Numbered from the stretch's first letter, positions 29,100 to 38,895 are shown. The stretch is DNA of 64,000 nucleotides from Burkholderia ubonensis (GCF_001718695.1 NZ_CP013421.1:62001-126000), one strand, 5' to 3'. Translations and numbers: made by a program. The notes: a model not told the origin generated them from the sequence alone.

Positions 29100-30104
29100 A
29101 TGTCATCAGACGAAGTATCCGAATCGCGCCGCAAGTGGATGCAGGGCACGACGGCCAGCCTGGTCGCGAGCGTCGCGATTCCGGCCGTCGCGCAGAATGC
29201 CGGCGCGACCGATGTCGGCGACACCGCGCCGCACGACCCGCGCACGCTGTATCCGCACGCGCCGTTTCCGCAGCAGCACCAGCCGTGGCCGGGCCTCGCC
29301 GGGCGCATGACGCCGCGGCCCGATCACGGTGAGCGCAGCTACCGCGGCAGCGGCCGGCTCGACGGCCGCAAGGCGCTGATTACCGGCGGCGACTCCGGGA
29401 TCGGCCGTGCCGCCGCGATCGCGTTCGCGCGCGAGGGCGCGGACGTCGCGATCGCCTATCTGCCGGACGAGGAGCCCGATGCGCGCGAGGTGGTGCAATA
29501 CATTCGCAGTGCGGGCCGCAAGGCAGTGCCGCTGCCCGTCGACATCCGCACCGAAGCGGCGTGTGGCAAGCTCGTCGAACAGGCGGTCGCAGGCTTGGGC
29601 GGGCTCGATATTCTCGTGAACAATGCGGCGCGTCAGCAGAGCCACGATTCGATCCTCGACATCAGCACCGAGCAGTTCGACTGGACGCTGCGCACCAATT
29701 TATATGCGCTGTTCTGGATCACGCGCGCCGCGATTCCGCACATGCCGCCCGGTTCGGCGATCGTCAACACGACCTCGGTGAATGCGTACGATCCGTCGGC
29801 GAACCTGCTCGACTACGCGATGACGAAGGCCGCGATCGCCAACTTCACGAAAGGGCTCGCGAAGCAGATGATCCAGCGCGGGATTCGCGTGAACGGCGTC
29901 GCGCCGGGGCCGTTCTGGACGCCGCTGCAGGTGAGCGGCGGCCAGACCGAGAAGAACGTCGAGACGTTTGGCCAGCAGGTGCCGATGGGTCGGCCGGGGC
30001 AGCCGGCGGAACTCGCGTCGATCTATGTCGAACTGGCGTCGTCGCGTGCGAGCTATGTGACGGGGCAGATCTATGGCGCGTCGGGCGGCGCGGGGCAGCC
30101 TTAG
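29100..30104 (+). CDS. SDR family oxidoreductase with Tat-like signal
   Basis: A 334-residue short-chain dehydrogenase of the YghA/general stress type. The cofactor motif TGGDSGIGRAAA is at about residues 98-109, NNAA at about 176-179, and the catalytic Ser, Tyr and Lys lie in NTTSVNAY and LLDYAMTKAAIANF (about 222-250). The N-terminus carries SRRKWMQGTTASLVASVAI (about 9-27), which looks like a twin-arginine signal (SRRxW plus hydrophobic stretch ending near AVA). An exported NAD(P)-dependent enzyme would be unusual. The substrate is unknown. Confidence 0.9.
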   Translation: MSSDEVSESRRKWMQGTTASLVASVAIPAVAQNAGATDVGDTAPHDPRTLYPHAPFPQQHQPWPGLAGRMTPRPDHGERSYRGSGRLDGRKALITGGDSGIGRAAAIAFAREGADVAIAYLPDEEPDAREVVQYIRSAGRKAVPLPVDIRTEAACGKLVEQAVAGLGGLDILVNNAARQQSHDSILDISTEQFDWTLRTNLYALFWITRAAIPHMPPGSAIVNTTSVNAYDPSANLLDYAMTKAAIANFTKGLAKQMIQRGIRVNGVAPGPFWTPLQVSGGQTEKNVETFGQQVPMGRPGQPAELASIYVELASSRASYVTGQIYGASGGAGQP

Positions 30105-30244
30105 CGGCGCGGCGCAAATGCCGATCGGCTGGACCGCTCCGGCGATCAGGCGCCGTTCGAACCGATCTTCAAGGCGTCGAATTCGACGGCGAGTTCGGCT
30201 CCTAGGCTTGAATACATGCAGGCATCCACGCCGCGCGTATCCCC

Positions 30245-30565
30245 TTACGAAAACGTGGTCGCGATCATGATGCCGAACACCACGCCGATCGCGATGCCGG
30301 TCAGCCGGCCGTAGATCGATGCGTGCACGTTGTCGTCGAGTTCGAACGGCGAGCGCTTGTGCTTCCATACCGTGCTGAAGACGAGCGGGCGCGCGAGCAG
30401 CAACGCGTACGCGATCAGCACCGGTGTCGCGACCAGCAGCGCGATGCGAGCGGCGTTCCAGTTGACGCCGTGCATCAGCAGCGATACGACGGCGGCGAGC
30501 GGCACCTCGACGCACAGGCCGAGCAGCGATCCGCCGACGAAGGAGTCTCCCGGTGCTTGGAACAT
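30245..30565 (-). CDS. Hypothetical membrane protein
   Basis: A 106-residue protein with three hydrophobic segments (about 9-31, 37-60 and 85-103) and no recognised family. The start ATG at 30565 is chosen because the hydrophobic pattern begins there; an upstream ATG 15 codons earlier is possible. It is convergent with the SDR gene. Confidence 0.6.
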   Translation of the reverse strand: MFQAPGDSFVGGSLLGLCVEVPLAAVVSLLMHGVNWNAARIALLVATPVLIAYALLLARPLVFSTVWKHKRSPFELDDNVHASIYGRLTGIAIGVVFGIMIATTFS

Positions 30566-30903
30566 GAGCGTCGGTCCGTTCGAAGGAATTGCGCACCCGC
30601 TTCGGGTCACATGAGAAAGCGATCGCGGCGAGCGGGCGACGACCGTGGTCGATCGTGTGGCCGCGATGTTAAGGCAATTTTCCGGCCGGTTGCCGGCGAC
30701 TCACGCTATTTAACAAAGCGCCGATGCGCCGTGACGTCATATGCGCGCGACGCGCGCGCGACACTCGACGGCGCGCGGCTTCGGCCCGACAATACGCTCG
30801 CGCGTCGGCCGCTCGATTCGGCGAAACGCATGACCGAGCTTGCCGATTCGACGGCCATCGCGGCTGTCGGCAGCGCGCTCGAAGATCCTGGGGAGACCGA
30901 AAC

Positions 30904-31674
30904 ATGTTCGAAGACATCACCCACTATCCGACGACGATCGCATGCAAGGTGTGCGCTGCCGAAGCCGACATCTGCGGCGTGGTCGATTTCTCGCGTTGCG
31001 GCGCCGACATGATCGCGGGGAACAAGGTCGATCCGTTCGTCGGTGTGCCGATCTACTACTACGCATGCCGGCAATGCGGCTTCACGTGCACGCCGGCGTT
31101 CGACCATTGGACGCACGACGACTTCGCGCGTCATGTCTACAACGACGACTACGTGCGCCATGATCCCGAGTATCTCGAGCATCGCCCGCAACAGCATGCC
31201 GACCTGATCTGCACGAGCTTCCCGGAAATGCGCGACGGCCGCATTCTCGATTTCGGTTCGGGGTTGGGGCTGCTCGAGCGCAAGTTGTCGGCGCGCGGGT
31301 TCGGCGACGTCACGTCGTACGATCCGTTCAGCCAGGCTGTCGCGCCGCACGGCACGTTCGACGCGGTGCTGTCGTTCGAGGTGTTCGAGCATCATCCGCA
31401 GCCGCGACGCCTGTTCGCCGACATCGTCCGCTATCGCGGCGTCGCGGGCGCGCTGCTGTTTCAGACCTCGCTGATCACGCCGGAGATTCGCGCGCGCGGC
31501 ATCGAGCAGTGGTGGTACTGCGTGCCGCGCAACGGACATATTTCGTTCTACACGAGCGCGGCGCTCACGCTGCTGGCGACGGAGCACGGGCTCGAACTGG
31601 GATCGTTCAGCCCGGAACTGCACGTGGTGTTCGATCGCGCGTCCGCGCCGCGGTGGGTGTCGAAGTTCTTCTGA
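30904..31674 (+). CDS. Class I SAM-dependent methyltransferase with N-terminal zinc site
   Basis: A 256-residue protein. The N-terminal quarter has CKVC (about 14-17) and CRQCGF (about 54-59), a likely structural zinc site. The SAM loop reads ILDFGSGLGLLERKL (about 112-126), followed by DAVLSFEVFEHHPQP (about 153-167), as in class I methyltransferases. GGAG-like sequence lies about eight bases before the ATG. The substrate is unknown. It is convergent with phrB at the edge of the light-response island, so a link is possible but unproven. Confidence 0.85.
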   Translation: MFEDITHYPTTIACKVCAAEADICGVVDFSRCGADMIAGNKVDPFVGVPIYYYACRQCGFTCTPAFDHWTHDDFARHVYNDDYVRHDPEYLEHRPQQHADLICTSFPEMRDGRILDFGSGLGLLERKLSARGFGDVTSYDPFSQAVAPHGTFDAVLSFEVFEHHPQPRRLFADIVRYRGVAGALLFQTSLITPEIRARGIEQWWYCVPRNGHISFYTSAALTLLATEHGLELGSFSPELHVVFDRASAPRWVSKFF

Positions 31675-31743
31675 ACGATGCGGCGCGCAACGCGCTACGT
31701 GGCGTCCGCGTTCATACCGCAATCCACCGCCGCTACGACCATG

Positions 31744-33261
31744 CTACGCATGGCTTTCCGAATCGAGCCGCTTCACCGATTCCAGCGCGCGTGCACGCGC
31801 GCACTGATGATCGACGATCGGCATCGGATAGCTTCGCCCGAGCGTGACGGACGCGCGTTGCAACTGCTCGCGCGACGCGGCCCATGGCGCGTGGACGGTG
31901 TCTGCGGAAAGCTGCGCGAGCTCGGGCACCCAGCGACGCGTGTAGTCGCCGTGCGGATCGAACTTCTGCGCCTGCAGAACCGGATTGAAGATGCGGAAAT
32001 ACGGCGCCGCGTCGGCGCCGCTGCCCGACACCCACTGCCAGCTCGCGGGATTGCTCGCCTCGTCGGCATCGACCAGCGTATCCCAGAACCATGCTTCGCC
32101 CTGTCGCCAGTCGATCAGCAAGTGCTTCGACAGAAACGACGCCGCCACCATGCGCACGCGGTTGTGCATCCAGCCGGTATGCCACAGCTCGCGCATGCCG
32201 GCATCGACGAGCGGGTAGCCCGTGCGGCCCGTCTGCCACTTGCGCAGTGACTTCGCGTCGTCGCGCCACGGCATCGAATCGAACTGCCGGCGGAAATTGA
32301 CCTGATGAAGCGGCGCGAAGTGATACAGGAGGTGGTACGAGAATTCTCGCCAGCCGATTTCGCTGAGGAACTTGTTCAACGGCCCGTCCTTTGAGTCGAT
32401 GCCGCGCACGGTGTGCGCACTTCGCATTGCATCGGCCGCCGACAGCGTCGCGTACCAAACCTGCCGAACCGATATGTTGCCGAAGCGCAGATACGGCGAC
32501 AGCCGGCTCGTCGCGCGAGCGGCCGGAAAATCGCGCAGCGTCGGATAGTCGGACAGCGAATTCTCCAGGAATGCTTCGAGTTGATCGCTGGCGGCTTGCT
32601 CGCCGCACTGCCAGGTCTCACGCAGCCCGCCGGCCCAGTCGGGAGCCGACGGCTGCAGCTCGAGCTCGCGAAGCGTGCAGACGTGTGGCGTCGCGTGGGC
32701 TGGAACCGGAAAAAACCGGATGTGCGACGGCGCCGGCAGCGGAACCGGCGGGAAAAAATCGTCGCGCCGAGCGGCTCTCCAGTACGCGCTGAAGACCTGG
32801 AACGGCAGGCCTTCGCGCGTGGTCACCGTCCACGGTTCGCGCAGCAGGTGCCCGTTGAACGTCGACACGGCGATCCCGCGGTCGATCAAGTCTCTCTTGA
32901 TCGACGCATCGGTGCCGGTCTGCGCCTTCGCGTAACGCCGGTTCCAGACGACCATCGCCGCGCCGATCGCTGCGGCGAAACCGGTGATCGCTTCATGCTC
33001 GTTGCCGCGCAGCAGAATCAGCGAGCCGCCATGCGCCGCGAGCGCGTCGTCGAGTTTGCTCAGCGATTCATGGAGCCACCAGCGCTGCGCGCCGCCCATC
33101 GCACGACCGTGTTTCGGCGCGGCGTCGTGCACATACACGCAAACGACCGGGTGCCCGGTGTCGAGCGCATGCGTCAGCGCGGGGTTGTCGGCCAGCCGTT
33201 GGTCGTCGCGGAACCATACGACGACGGGGCGAGCTTCGTGCGGAAGGTCGGAGCGGGTCAT
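31744..33261 (-). CDS. phrB: Deoxyribodipyrimidine photolyase (CPD photolyase)
   Basis: A 505-residue photolyase that uses blue light, FAD and an antenna pigment to reverse cyclobutane pyrimidine dimers. The N-terminal antenna domain starts VVVWFRDDQRLADNPALTHA. The FAD-binding C-terminal domain contains LSPYLRFGNISVRQVWY (about 260-276), GWREFSYHLLYHF, TGYPLVDAGMRELWHTGWMH (about 360-379), NRVRMVAASFLSKHLLIDWRQGE and the SNPASWQWVSGSG block. Length is close to the usual 470-500. It lies next to the LitR-like regulator and a cryptochrome gene, suggesting light control. Confidence 0.96.
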   Translation of the reverse strand: MTRSDLPHEARPVVVWFRDDQRLADNPALTHALDTGHPVVCVYVHDAAPKHGRAMGGAQRWWLHESLSKLDDALAAHGGSLILLRGNEHEAITGFAAAIGAAMVVWNRRYAKAQTGTDASIKRDLIDRGIAVSTFNGHLLREPWTVTTREGLPFQVFSAYWRAARRDDFFPPVPLPAPSHIRFFPVPAHATPHVCTLRELELQPSAPDWAGGLRETWQCGEQAASDQLEAFLENSLSDYPTLRDFPAARATSRLSPYLRFGNISVRQVWYATLSAADAMRSAHTVRGIDSKDGPLNKFLSEIGWREFSYHLLYHFAPLHQVNFRRQFDSMPWRDDAKSLRKWQTGRTGYPLVDAGMRELWHTGWMHNRVRMVAASFLSKHLLIDWRQGEAWFWDTLVDADEASNPASWQWVSGSGADAAPYFRIFNPVLQAQKFDPHGDYTRRWVPELAQLSADTVHAPWAASREQLQRASVTLGRSYPMPIVDHQCARARALESVKRLDSESHA

Positions 33262-33342
33262 GAGTGTGTCGTGAAGAGTTGCGGTTGCATGGTGTGAACG
33301 GGATGGGGCCGAGCCGCGCGACGTATCCGAACGATGGCCGCG

Positions 33343-33573
33343 TTATTCATGTCGCGGCCGTCCATTGCCCGCGATGACCGGCGCGGTCACGCCGTCCCAA
33401 CGCGCTGCGATCGCGATCGCCGCCGGCAGGATGAGCGCCCAGCCTCGTCCGTGGCCACAGCGATGCACACGTCGCATCTCGACACGGCGCGCACGCGCAG
33501 CGCGCAGCCAAACAGCGCCGAAGGAATAGGGCGATTCGCAGACGATGGCTTCATCGGGAGCGATGGCGGGCAT
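33343..33573 (-). CDS. Possible small hypothetical protein
   Basis: A 76-residue open frame with GGAG five bases before an ATG (MPAIAPDEAIVCESPYSFGA at the start). It is upstream of phrB on the same strand. No family is recognised and the Arg-rich composition could be chance in GC-rich DNA. It is kept because of the good ribosome-binding site. The region 33262-33727 otherwise holds no gene. Confidence 0.35.
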   Translation of the reverse strand: MPAIAPDEAIVCESPYSFGAVWLRAARARRVEMRRVHRCGHGRGWALILPAAIAIAARWDGVTAPVIAGNGRPRHE

Positions 33574-33727
33574 GCGGGCTCCGTTCGTTGGTTCATGCGT
33601 ATACGGCGGTGCGCGGCGAACGGATGCATCTCGTGCCGACACGAGCGGAACGCGCGCCTGCATCCGCCTGCGCTCCGGCTACGTATACGCGGGTATGCGA
33701 CCCGCGTGGTCACAATTGGAGATTTGC

Positions 33728-34687
33728 ATGAACCTCAAGGTGGCGCTCGCCGTGCTGTCCGTGCTGGTCGCAGCCGCTTTGCTGGCCGCGCACAGTCCGC
33801 TGCGGCTTCTGAATGCATTGACGCCGACCAACACCTTCCGCCTTTTCGCCGATATCCCCTACGGGCCCGGCGAGCGCCAAGTGCTCGACGTCTACTTGCC
33901 GGCGCGCGTGGCGCGCGACTGGCCGACCGAGCCGAATGCCGGCGCGCCCGTCGTCGTGTTCTTTTACGGGGGAAGCTGGCAGTCGGGCAAGCGCAACGAC
34001 TATCTGTTCGTCGGCGAGGCGCTGGCGTCGCGCGGCTTTGTCGCCGTGGTGCCCGACTACCGCACCTATCCGGCCACCACCTTTCCCGGCTTCATCGACG
34101 ACGCGGCCCGTGCGGTCGCATGGGCGCGCGGGCACGCGGCTGCGTTCGGCGGCGACCCGCGGCGCGTGTTCCTGATGGGGCATTCCGCCGGCGCACAAAT
34201 CGCCGCGCTGCTCGCCACCGACGGCCGCTATCTGGCCGCGAGCGAGATGCGCAGCAGCGAGATCGCGGGCGTGATCGGGCTGGCCGGCCCATACGATTTC
34301 CTGCCGCTGCGCGATGCGACGCTCGAACGGATCTTCCCCGACGACCAGCGTGCAGCGAGCCAGCCGATCCGCTTCGTGCGGGGCAGCGAGCCGCCGATGT
34401 GGTTGGCCGTCGCCGAGAACGATACGGTGGTCGAGCCCGGCAACACCGATCGATTCGCGCGGGCGTTGCAGAACGCCGGCGATAGCGTGGTGGTCACGCG
34501 CTACCGGCATCTGAGCCATGCCGCGCTGGTCGGCGTGCTGGGCGCGCCGCTCAGACGCGCGGCGTCGGTGCTGGACGATCTGTCGGCATTCGTCGAGCGC
34601 GCGGGCGGCGTGTCGAACGCCGGAGTCGCGAGCGGCGACGCAAAGCCGCGCGCTGCGACGGTCGCGTCGGCGGTTTCGGCGCAGTGA
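33728..34687 (+). CDS. Alpha/beta hydrolase (HSL-like esterase/lipase)
   Basis: A 319-residue hydrolase with an N-terminal hydrophobic signal/anchor (VALAVLSVLVAAALLAA, about 4-20). The oxyanion region reads VVFFYGGSWQSG (about 75-86), the nucleophile elbow GHSAGAQIAALLA (about 155-167, Ser at about 157), the acid lies in the AVAENDTVV region (about 230) and the His in RYRHLSHAAL (about 261). It should hydrolyse esters in the periplasm or at the membrane. A non-conserved Ala/Ser-rich tail closes the protein. It is convergent with the LitR-like gene and could belong to the lipid-remodelling set. Confidence 0.88.
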   Translation: MNLKVALAVLSVLVAAALLAAHSPLRLLNALTPTNTFRLFADIPYGPGERQVLDVYLPARVARDWPTEPNAGAPVVVFFYGGSWQSGKRNDYLFVGEALASRGFVAVVPDYRTYPATTFPGFIDDAARAVAWARGHAAAFGGDPRRVFLMGHSAGAQIAALLATDGRYLAASEMRSSEIAGVIGLAGPYDFLPLRDATLERIFPDDQRAASQPIRFVRGSEPPMWLAVAENDTVVEPGNTDRFARALQNAGDSVVVTRYRHLSHAALVGVLGAPLRRAASVLDDLSAFVERAGGVSNAGVASGDAKPRAATVASAVSAQ

Positions 34688-34787
34688 GCGGTGGTGAAAT
34701 GGAACGGGCGCGCTCGTCGCCGCGCATCGCGCGTCGACGACGCGCTACGCCACAACGCAACCCAACCGCTGGCTGGCGATTGCCGCC

Positions 34788-35762
34788 CTAGACCGACTTC
34801 GGCGCTTGCGCGGCCGCGTCCAGCCCTTCTTCGCGCAGGATGACGGAGAGTGCCGTTTCGAGCAATTCGGCGGCCCGATTCGCCGCGTCGCCGAGATGGC
34901 GGTGCAGCAGCGCATCGGCGGGCGAGCGCGACACGCATTCGTCGCTGTAGCGCTCGAACGCGCTGAGCTGCATGATCAGTTCGGACAGATGGCGCGGGCA
35001 TTCGCATTTGACCGTCGTCGACAAGCCGCTCAGCGACGCGAGCGTCGCTTCGTCGAAGCGGCGCTGCGTGCGCAGCCACAGCCCGCGCTCGGCGTCGTTC
35101 ACCTGTCGCGCCTTGACGACCGCCTGGGCGAGTTTCGAGATGATCGACGCCGAGTTGGTCTGGCCTTCCGTCGAGCGGAACAGCTCGAACCCGGACAGCC
35201 GCGCCAGCTCGACGGCCTCCGCCGTGCCGAACCCGTATATGACGGCCACCGCATGTGCATTGAGCGCTTGCGCCGCGCTGGCCAGTTGCGACACGACGTC
35301 TTCATGAAGCGACGTGGTCGTCGCGATCAGCGCATCGGCGGACGGACCGGTGTGCCGGCTCGCTTCGTCGATCGATTCGATGCGCGCCGCGATATGGATG
35401 CCCATGCGCTCGATAGCGGACGCCGAGATCGGCAACGCGCCGACGACGGCCAGGCTCACGCCCGTTTCGGGCAGCGCCGCGCCGCCGCGTGTATCGGTCA
35501 ACGACAACGCCTCGAGTTCGTCGCGGCTCAGGCTCGCGATCGAGCCGATCGCGTGGCCCTGGTTGACGAGGGCCTTTAGCAAACGAATCCGCTGCACGTC
35601 GTCGTCCGAGTACATCCGCTGCCCGGACGGCGTCTTCGGCGGCGCAACCACGCCATAGCGCCGCTCCCAAATCCTCAGCGTGGCTGCTGGCATGCGTGCC
35701 AGGCGCGCGGCCTCGCCGCTGCGATAGCGGTGCGGCGTATCGCGATCCTTGCGAGCGGACAT
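34788..35762 (-). CDS. litR: LitR-like MerR family regulator
   Basis: A 324-residue regulator. The N-terminal MerR winged helix is clear: YRSGEAARLARMPAATLRIW, ERRYGVVAPPKTPSGQRMYS, then DDVQRIRLLKALVNQGHAIG (about 12-75). The C-terminal region (about 100-220) has the fold pattern of cobalamin-binding-like LitR/CarH domains (SLAVVGALP, AVAVIYGFGTAEAVELARLS) but no DxHxxG cobalamin motif, so B12 sensing is doubtful. LitR regulators elsewhere control photolyases, carotenoids and lipid enzymes in light. It is divergent from the cryptochrome gene, and its promoter matches that of the HTH-less paralogue at 40542-41342. Confidence 0.88.
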   Translation of the reverse strand: MSARKDRDTPHRYRSGEAARLARMPAATLRIWERRYGVVAPPKTPSGQRMYSDDDVQRIRLLKALVNQGHAIGSIASLSRDELEALSLTDTRGGAALPETGVSLAVVGALPISASAIERMGIHIAARIESIDEASRHTGPSADALIATTTSLHEDVVSQLASAAQALNAHAVAVIYGFGTAEAVELARLSGFELFRSTEGQTNSASIISKLAQAVVKARQVNDAERGLWLRTQRRFDEATLASLSGLSTTVKCECPRHLSELIMQLSAFERYSDECVSRSPADALLHRHLGDAANRAAELLETALSVILREEGLDAAAQAPKSV

Positions 35763-35798
35763 CGGTGCTCTCCTGAAGTCGATGGCTGATGTATCAGG

Positions 35799-35843
35799 AT
35801 TTTACGCTGTTTGCCGGAAATTTGAAGCAGAAAAGTGATTCAA
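35799..35843 (-). promoter_or_regulatory. litR promoter with conserved upstream element
   Basis: Reading on the minus strand: element TTGAATCACTTTTCTGC (35827-35843), -35 TTCAAA (35821-35826), 16-bp spacer, -10 TAAAAT (35799-35804). The same arrangement occurs upstream of the second LitR-like gene, 24 of 28 bases from 35843 to 35816 being identical and the distance to the start codon differing by one base. It abuts the -35 box, where an activator or repressor of the MerR type could act. Confidence 0.7.
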
Positions 35844-36013
35844 TGTGCTCAATTTTGATCGGAAAGATGGTTCGTGAAGCGCATGCGCGGCTAGAATGTA
35901 TCGGTGCGGCGGGCGTTGTGCGCGAAGTTGTAAGTGAAGGATCGTGACGCATCCGGCGTCGCGATGCGCCCGCCTCGACACCCCATGAACGACAACCGAT
36001 CGCAAAGCATCCC

Positions 36014-37543
36014 ATGACCACCTTGAGGCTCGTTCTCGGCGACCAGCTCGACCCGCATCACCGCTGGTTCGCCGAGGTCCGGCCCGGCATCGTATACGCG
36101 CTGATGGAGATTCGGCAGGAGACCGACTACGTGCTTCATCACGCGCAGAAGCTCATTGCGGTGTTTGCGGCGATGTGCCGCTTCGCCGAGTTGCTGCGCG
36201 AGGCGGGGCACGTCGTCCACTACATCGGGATCGACGATCCGCTCAATCGCCAGGCCATTGCGGCGAACCTCGACATGCTGGCCGACCGCTACGGCGCACA
36301 TCGCATCGAGTATCTGCTGCCCGACGAGTGGCGCGTCGACCGGCAACTGCAGGCTTATGCGGCGTCGGCGCGCGTGCCGGTGCAAGTGCTCGATACGAAC
36401 CATTTCTACACCACGCGCGACGAAGTCGCGAGCCTGTTCGGCAACAGCCGCACGTGGGTCATGGACCGCTTCTATCGAAGCATGCGCGTACGCCATCGCG
36501 TGTTGCTCGACGCACAAGGGCGTCCCGCAGGCGGGCAATGGAACTACGATGCCGAAAACCGCGAGGCGTGGTCCGGTACGCCTGCCGAGCCGCCCGACTG
36601 GCGTCCGCGTCACGACCATCGCGCGCTGTGGAGCCGGATCGTGGCCGCCGGCGTGCGCAGCTTCGGCGCGCCGTCCGCCGACGACTTCCGCTGGCCGGTC
36701 GATCGCAGCGAGGCGCTCGCGTGCCTCGAGTCCTTCATCCGGCATGGGCTGCCTTTCTTCGGACGCTTTCAGGATGCGATGCACCGCGACGCGCGACGCC
36801 TGTTCCACTCGATGCTGTCGTTCGCCCTCAACGTCAAGATGTTGAATCCGCGCGAAGTCGTCGAGCGCGCGGAGCATGCGTATCGCACCGGCGCCGCGCC
36901 GCTGGCCGCGGTCGAAGGGTTCATCCGGCAGATTCTCGGCTGGCGCGAGTTCGTGCGCGGCGTGTACTGGGCGCGCATGCCGGGTTACGCCGACAGCAAT
37001 GCGTTCGGCCATCGGCGCGCGTTGCCGCATTGGTTCTGGAACGGCAGCACGCGCATGGCGTGCATGGCGCATGCACTGACGCAATCGCTCGACGCTGCGC
37101 ATGCGCACCATATCCAGCGACTGATGGTGATCGGCAACTTTGCGCTGCTGGCCGGGCTCGAGCCGCGTCAGGTGCATCAGTGGTATCTCGGCGTCTACAT
37201 CGATGCGTTCGAATGGGTCGAGCTGCCGAACACGCTCGGCATGAGCCAGTACGCGGATGGCGGCGCGATGGCGACCAAGCCGTACGTTTCCAGCGCCGCG
37301 TACATCAACCGGATGAGCAACTACTGCAAGGGCTGCGCGTACGACCATCGTGCGCGCACGGGCGAGCACGCGTGCCCGTTCAATGCGCTGTACTGGGATT
37401 TTTTCGACCGGCATCGCAGCGCGCTGCAACACAACCACCGGCTGTCGATCGTCTATCGGCAACTCGCGCGTTTCGACGACGAGGCGTTCGATGCGATCCG
37501 CGCGCAGGCGGAGTGCGTGGTGCGGGATATCGAGTCGCTGTAG
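36014..37543 (+). CDS. FeS-BCP type cryptochrome/(6-4) photolyase
   Basis: A 509-residue member of the bacterial cryptochrome/photolyase group with a 4Fe-4S cluster (relatives include PhrB of Agrobacterium and CryB of Rhodobacter). The N-terminal antenna domain begins LRLVLGDQLDPHHRWF. The FAD domain contains EGFIRQILGWREFVRG (about 305-320) and MVIGNFALLAGLEPRQVHQWYLGVY. Cysteines for the cluster are in NYCKGCAYD (about 436-444) and EHACPFNALYWDF (about 453-465). It may repair (6-4) lesions or sense light. It is divergent from litR, with the promoter region shared. Confidence 0.93.
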   Translation: MTTLRLVLGDQLDPHHRWFAEVRPGIVYALMEIRQETDYVLHHAQKLIAVFAAMCRFAELLREAGHVVHYIGIDDPLNRQAIAANLDMLADRYGAHRIEYLLPDEWRVDRQLQAYAASARVPVQVLDTNHFYTTRDEVASLFGNSRTWVMDRFYRSMRVRHRVLLDAQGRPAGGQWNYDAENREAWSGTPAEPPDWRPRHDHRALWSRIVAAGVRSFGAPSADDFRWPVDRSEALACLESFIRHGLPFFGRFQDAMHRDARRLFHSMLSFALNVKMLNPREVVERAEHAYRTGAAPLAAVEGFIRQILGWREFVRGVYWARMPGYADSNAFGHRRALPHWFWNGSTRMACMAHALTQSLDAAHAHHIQRLMVIGNFALLAGLEPRQVHQWYLGVYIDAFEWVELPNTLGMSQYADGGAMATKPYVSSAAYINRMSNYCKGCAYDHRARTGEHACPFNALYWDFFDRHRSALQHNHRLSIVYRQLARFDDEAFDAIRAQAECVVRDIESL

Positions 37544-37751
37544 GGCGGGTTGTGGTCGGGGCGTATGAAGGGGCGGCGGATGGGGAGCGCCGCTTGCGTC
37601 GAAATGCCGAAGTGCGCGGGCGCCGTGTGTTGCGCCCGTGTCGCATGTCGAGCACTGCCGTGGCGCCGCGCGATCGCTCGCCGCATGCGTTAAGTAGCAG
37701 AGAGCATCGCGGAATTGGCGCGCGCCTCACCCTCCGACGTTCACGAATCGA

Positions 37752-38807
37752 TCAACTATCGGAACTGGGTGTCTCAACGCGTGAATTCCGTGTGCCCAAC
37801 GCGTCGACCACGGCGCCGCCGAGCCCGCTGCCGCTCAACCATGCACCTTCGACCTTGCCGCCGCCCAGCCAGTCCCCGCACAGCCCGACGCCCGCCGTCG
37901 TCCGCCATGCAAAGCGGCCGTGCGTCGAGGCCGTGGCAGCGGCCGGCTCCGCATAGCGCCACCGATGGGCAGTCGCCGACTCGGCGCCAGCGCCCGTGAT
38001 GTCCCGAAACGCCGCCAACAATGCGTCGGTCACCCATTCGGCCCGTGCTTCCAGATGAGCGTGACTCCAGTCGGGCGTTGCATGCAGCACCCACGTGTCG
38101 ATGCCGGCGCGCCCGGGCTTGGACGTGTCGTTGGCGATCCAGCCGAGCGGCCCCGCATTGACGAAGGCCGCGTCGAAGCCGGCGTCCGGCAGCCCGCGGC
38201 ACTGCGCCATCACCGTCCACGTCGCGCGCATCTCGCTGCGCTGTGCGATGACGGCAAGACCCGGCTCCGCATGCCGCAAAAGCGGCACGGCCTGCGGCGC
38301 CGGGACGGCGACGATCACGGCGTCGTGGTGCGCGTCCAGTACGCCGTGCTCGGCCGACGTCGCGCGCCAGCAATCTCCGTCGCGGATCAACTCGACGATC
38401 GTCGTTTCGCAGAGCGTTCGAATGCCGGCCGACAGACGCTGCGCCGGCGCCGACATGCCCGGCACGCCGACGTACCGCAGCGCAGGCGCGAGCAACGCAC
38501 GCGGGCCGAGCGCGCCGATCGACGCCACGCGCGCCTCCCACGGGGCTGCTGCTCCACTTGCCACCCAGCGCGCTACTTCGGCGACGAACGCCGGATGTTG
38601 CGCGGTGAAATACGGCGCACCGTGATCGGCTTGCCAGAGCGCGGTACGGCGCGTACTCATGCGTCCGCCGACACCGCGGCTCTTTTCGTACACGGTCACG
38701 CGGTGACCCGCGTCGGCCAGCACGCGCGCGCAGGCCAGCCCCGCTATCCCGGCGCCGACGATAGCGATATGTGCCGATGAGTCGGAAAACGGCGGCATGT
38801 GATTCAT
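37752..38807 (-). CDS. FAD-dependent oxidoreductase (renalase/amine oxidase-like)
   Basis: A 351-residue flavoprotein with a Rossmann FAD motif at the start (IAIVGAGIAGLACARVLADAG), YEKSRGVGGRMSTR for the second phosphate region and a C-terminal FAD motif GVGLCGDWLGGGKVEGAWLSG. This layout is typical of renalase-like proteins. An ATG three codons downstream of the chosen start is possible. The substrate is unknown. It lies directly downstream of an ECF sigma gene (88 bp), so it probably belongs to the folE-sigma-FAD transcription unit in the light-response island. Confidence 0.87.
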   Translation of the reverse strand: MNHMPPFSDSSAHIAIVGAGIAGLACARVLADAGHRVTVYEKSRGVGGRMSTRRTALWQADHGAPYFTAQHPAFVAEVARWVASGAAAPWEARVASIGALGPRALLAPALRYVGVPGMSAPAQRLSAGIRTLCETTIVELIRDGDCWRATSAEHGVLDAHHDAVIVAVPAPQAVPLLRHAEPGLAVIAQRSEMRATWTVMAQCRGLPDAGFDAAFVNAGPLGWIANDTSKPGRAGIDTWVLHATPDWSHAHLEARAEWVTDALLAAFRDITGAGAESATAHRWRYAEPAAATASTHGRFAWRTTAGVGLCGDWLGGGKVEGAWLSGSGLGGAVVDALGTRNSRVETPSSDS

Positions 38808-38895
38808 CGTGGCAGCCCCATGCGTTGGGAGATCGCCGCAGCGCGTGCCGCATGGGCATCGGCACTCGACGTCGAACTTCTGCAATCGGGCTGGC

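Noticed and set aside
34788-35762. Calling the LitR-like protein a B12 photoreceptor
   Set aside because: The DxHxxG cobalamin motif is not present, so the light sensor, if any, may be another molecule.
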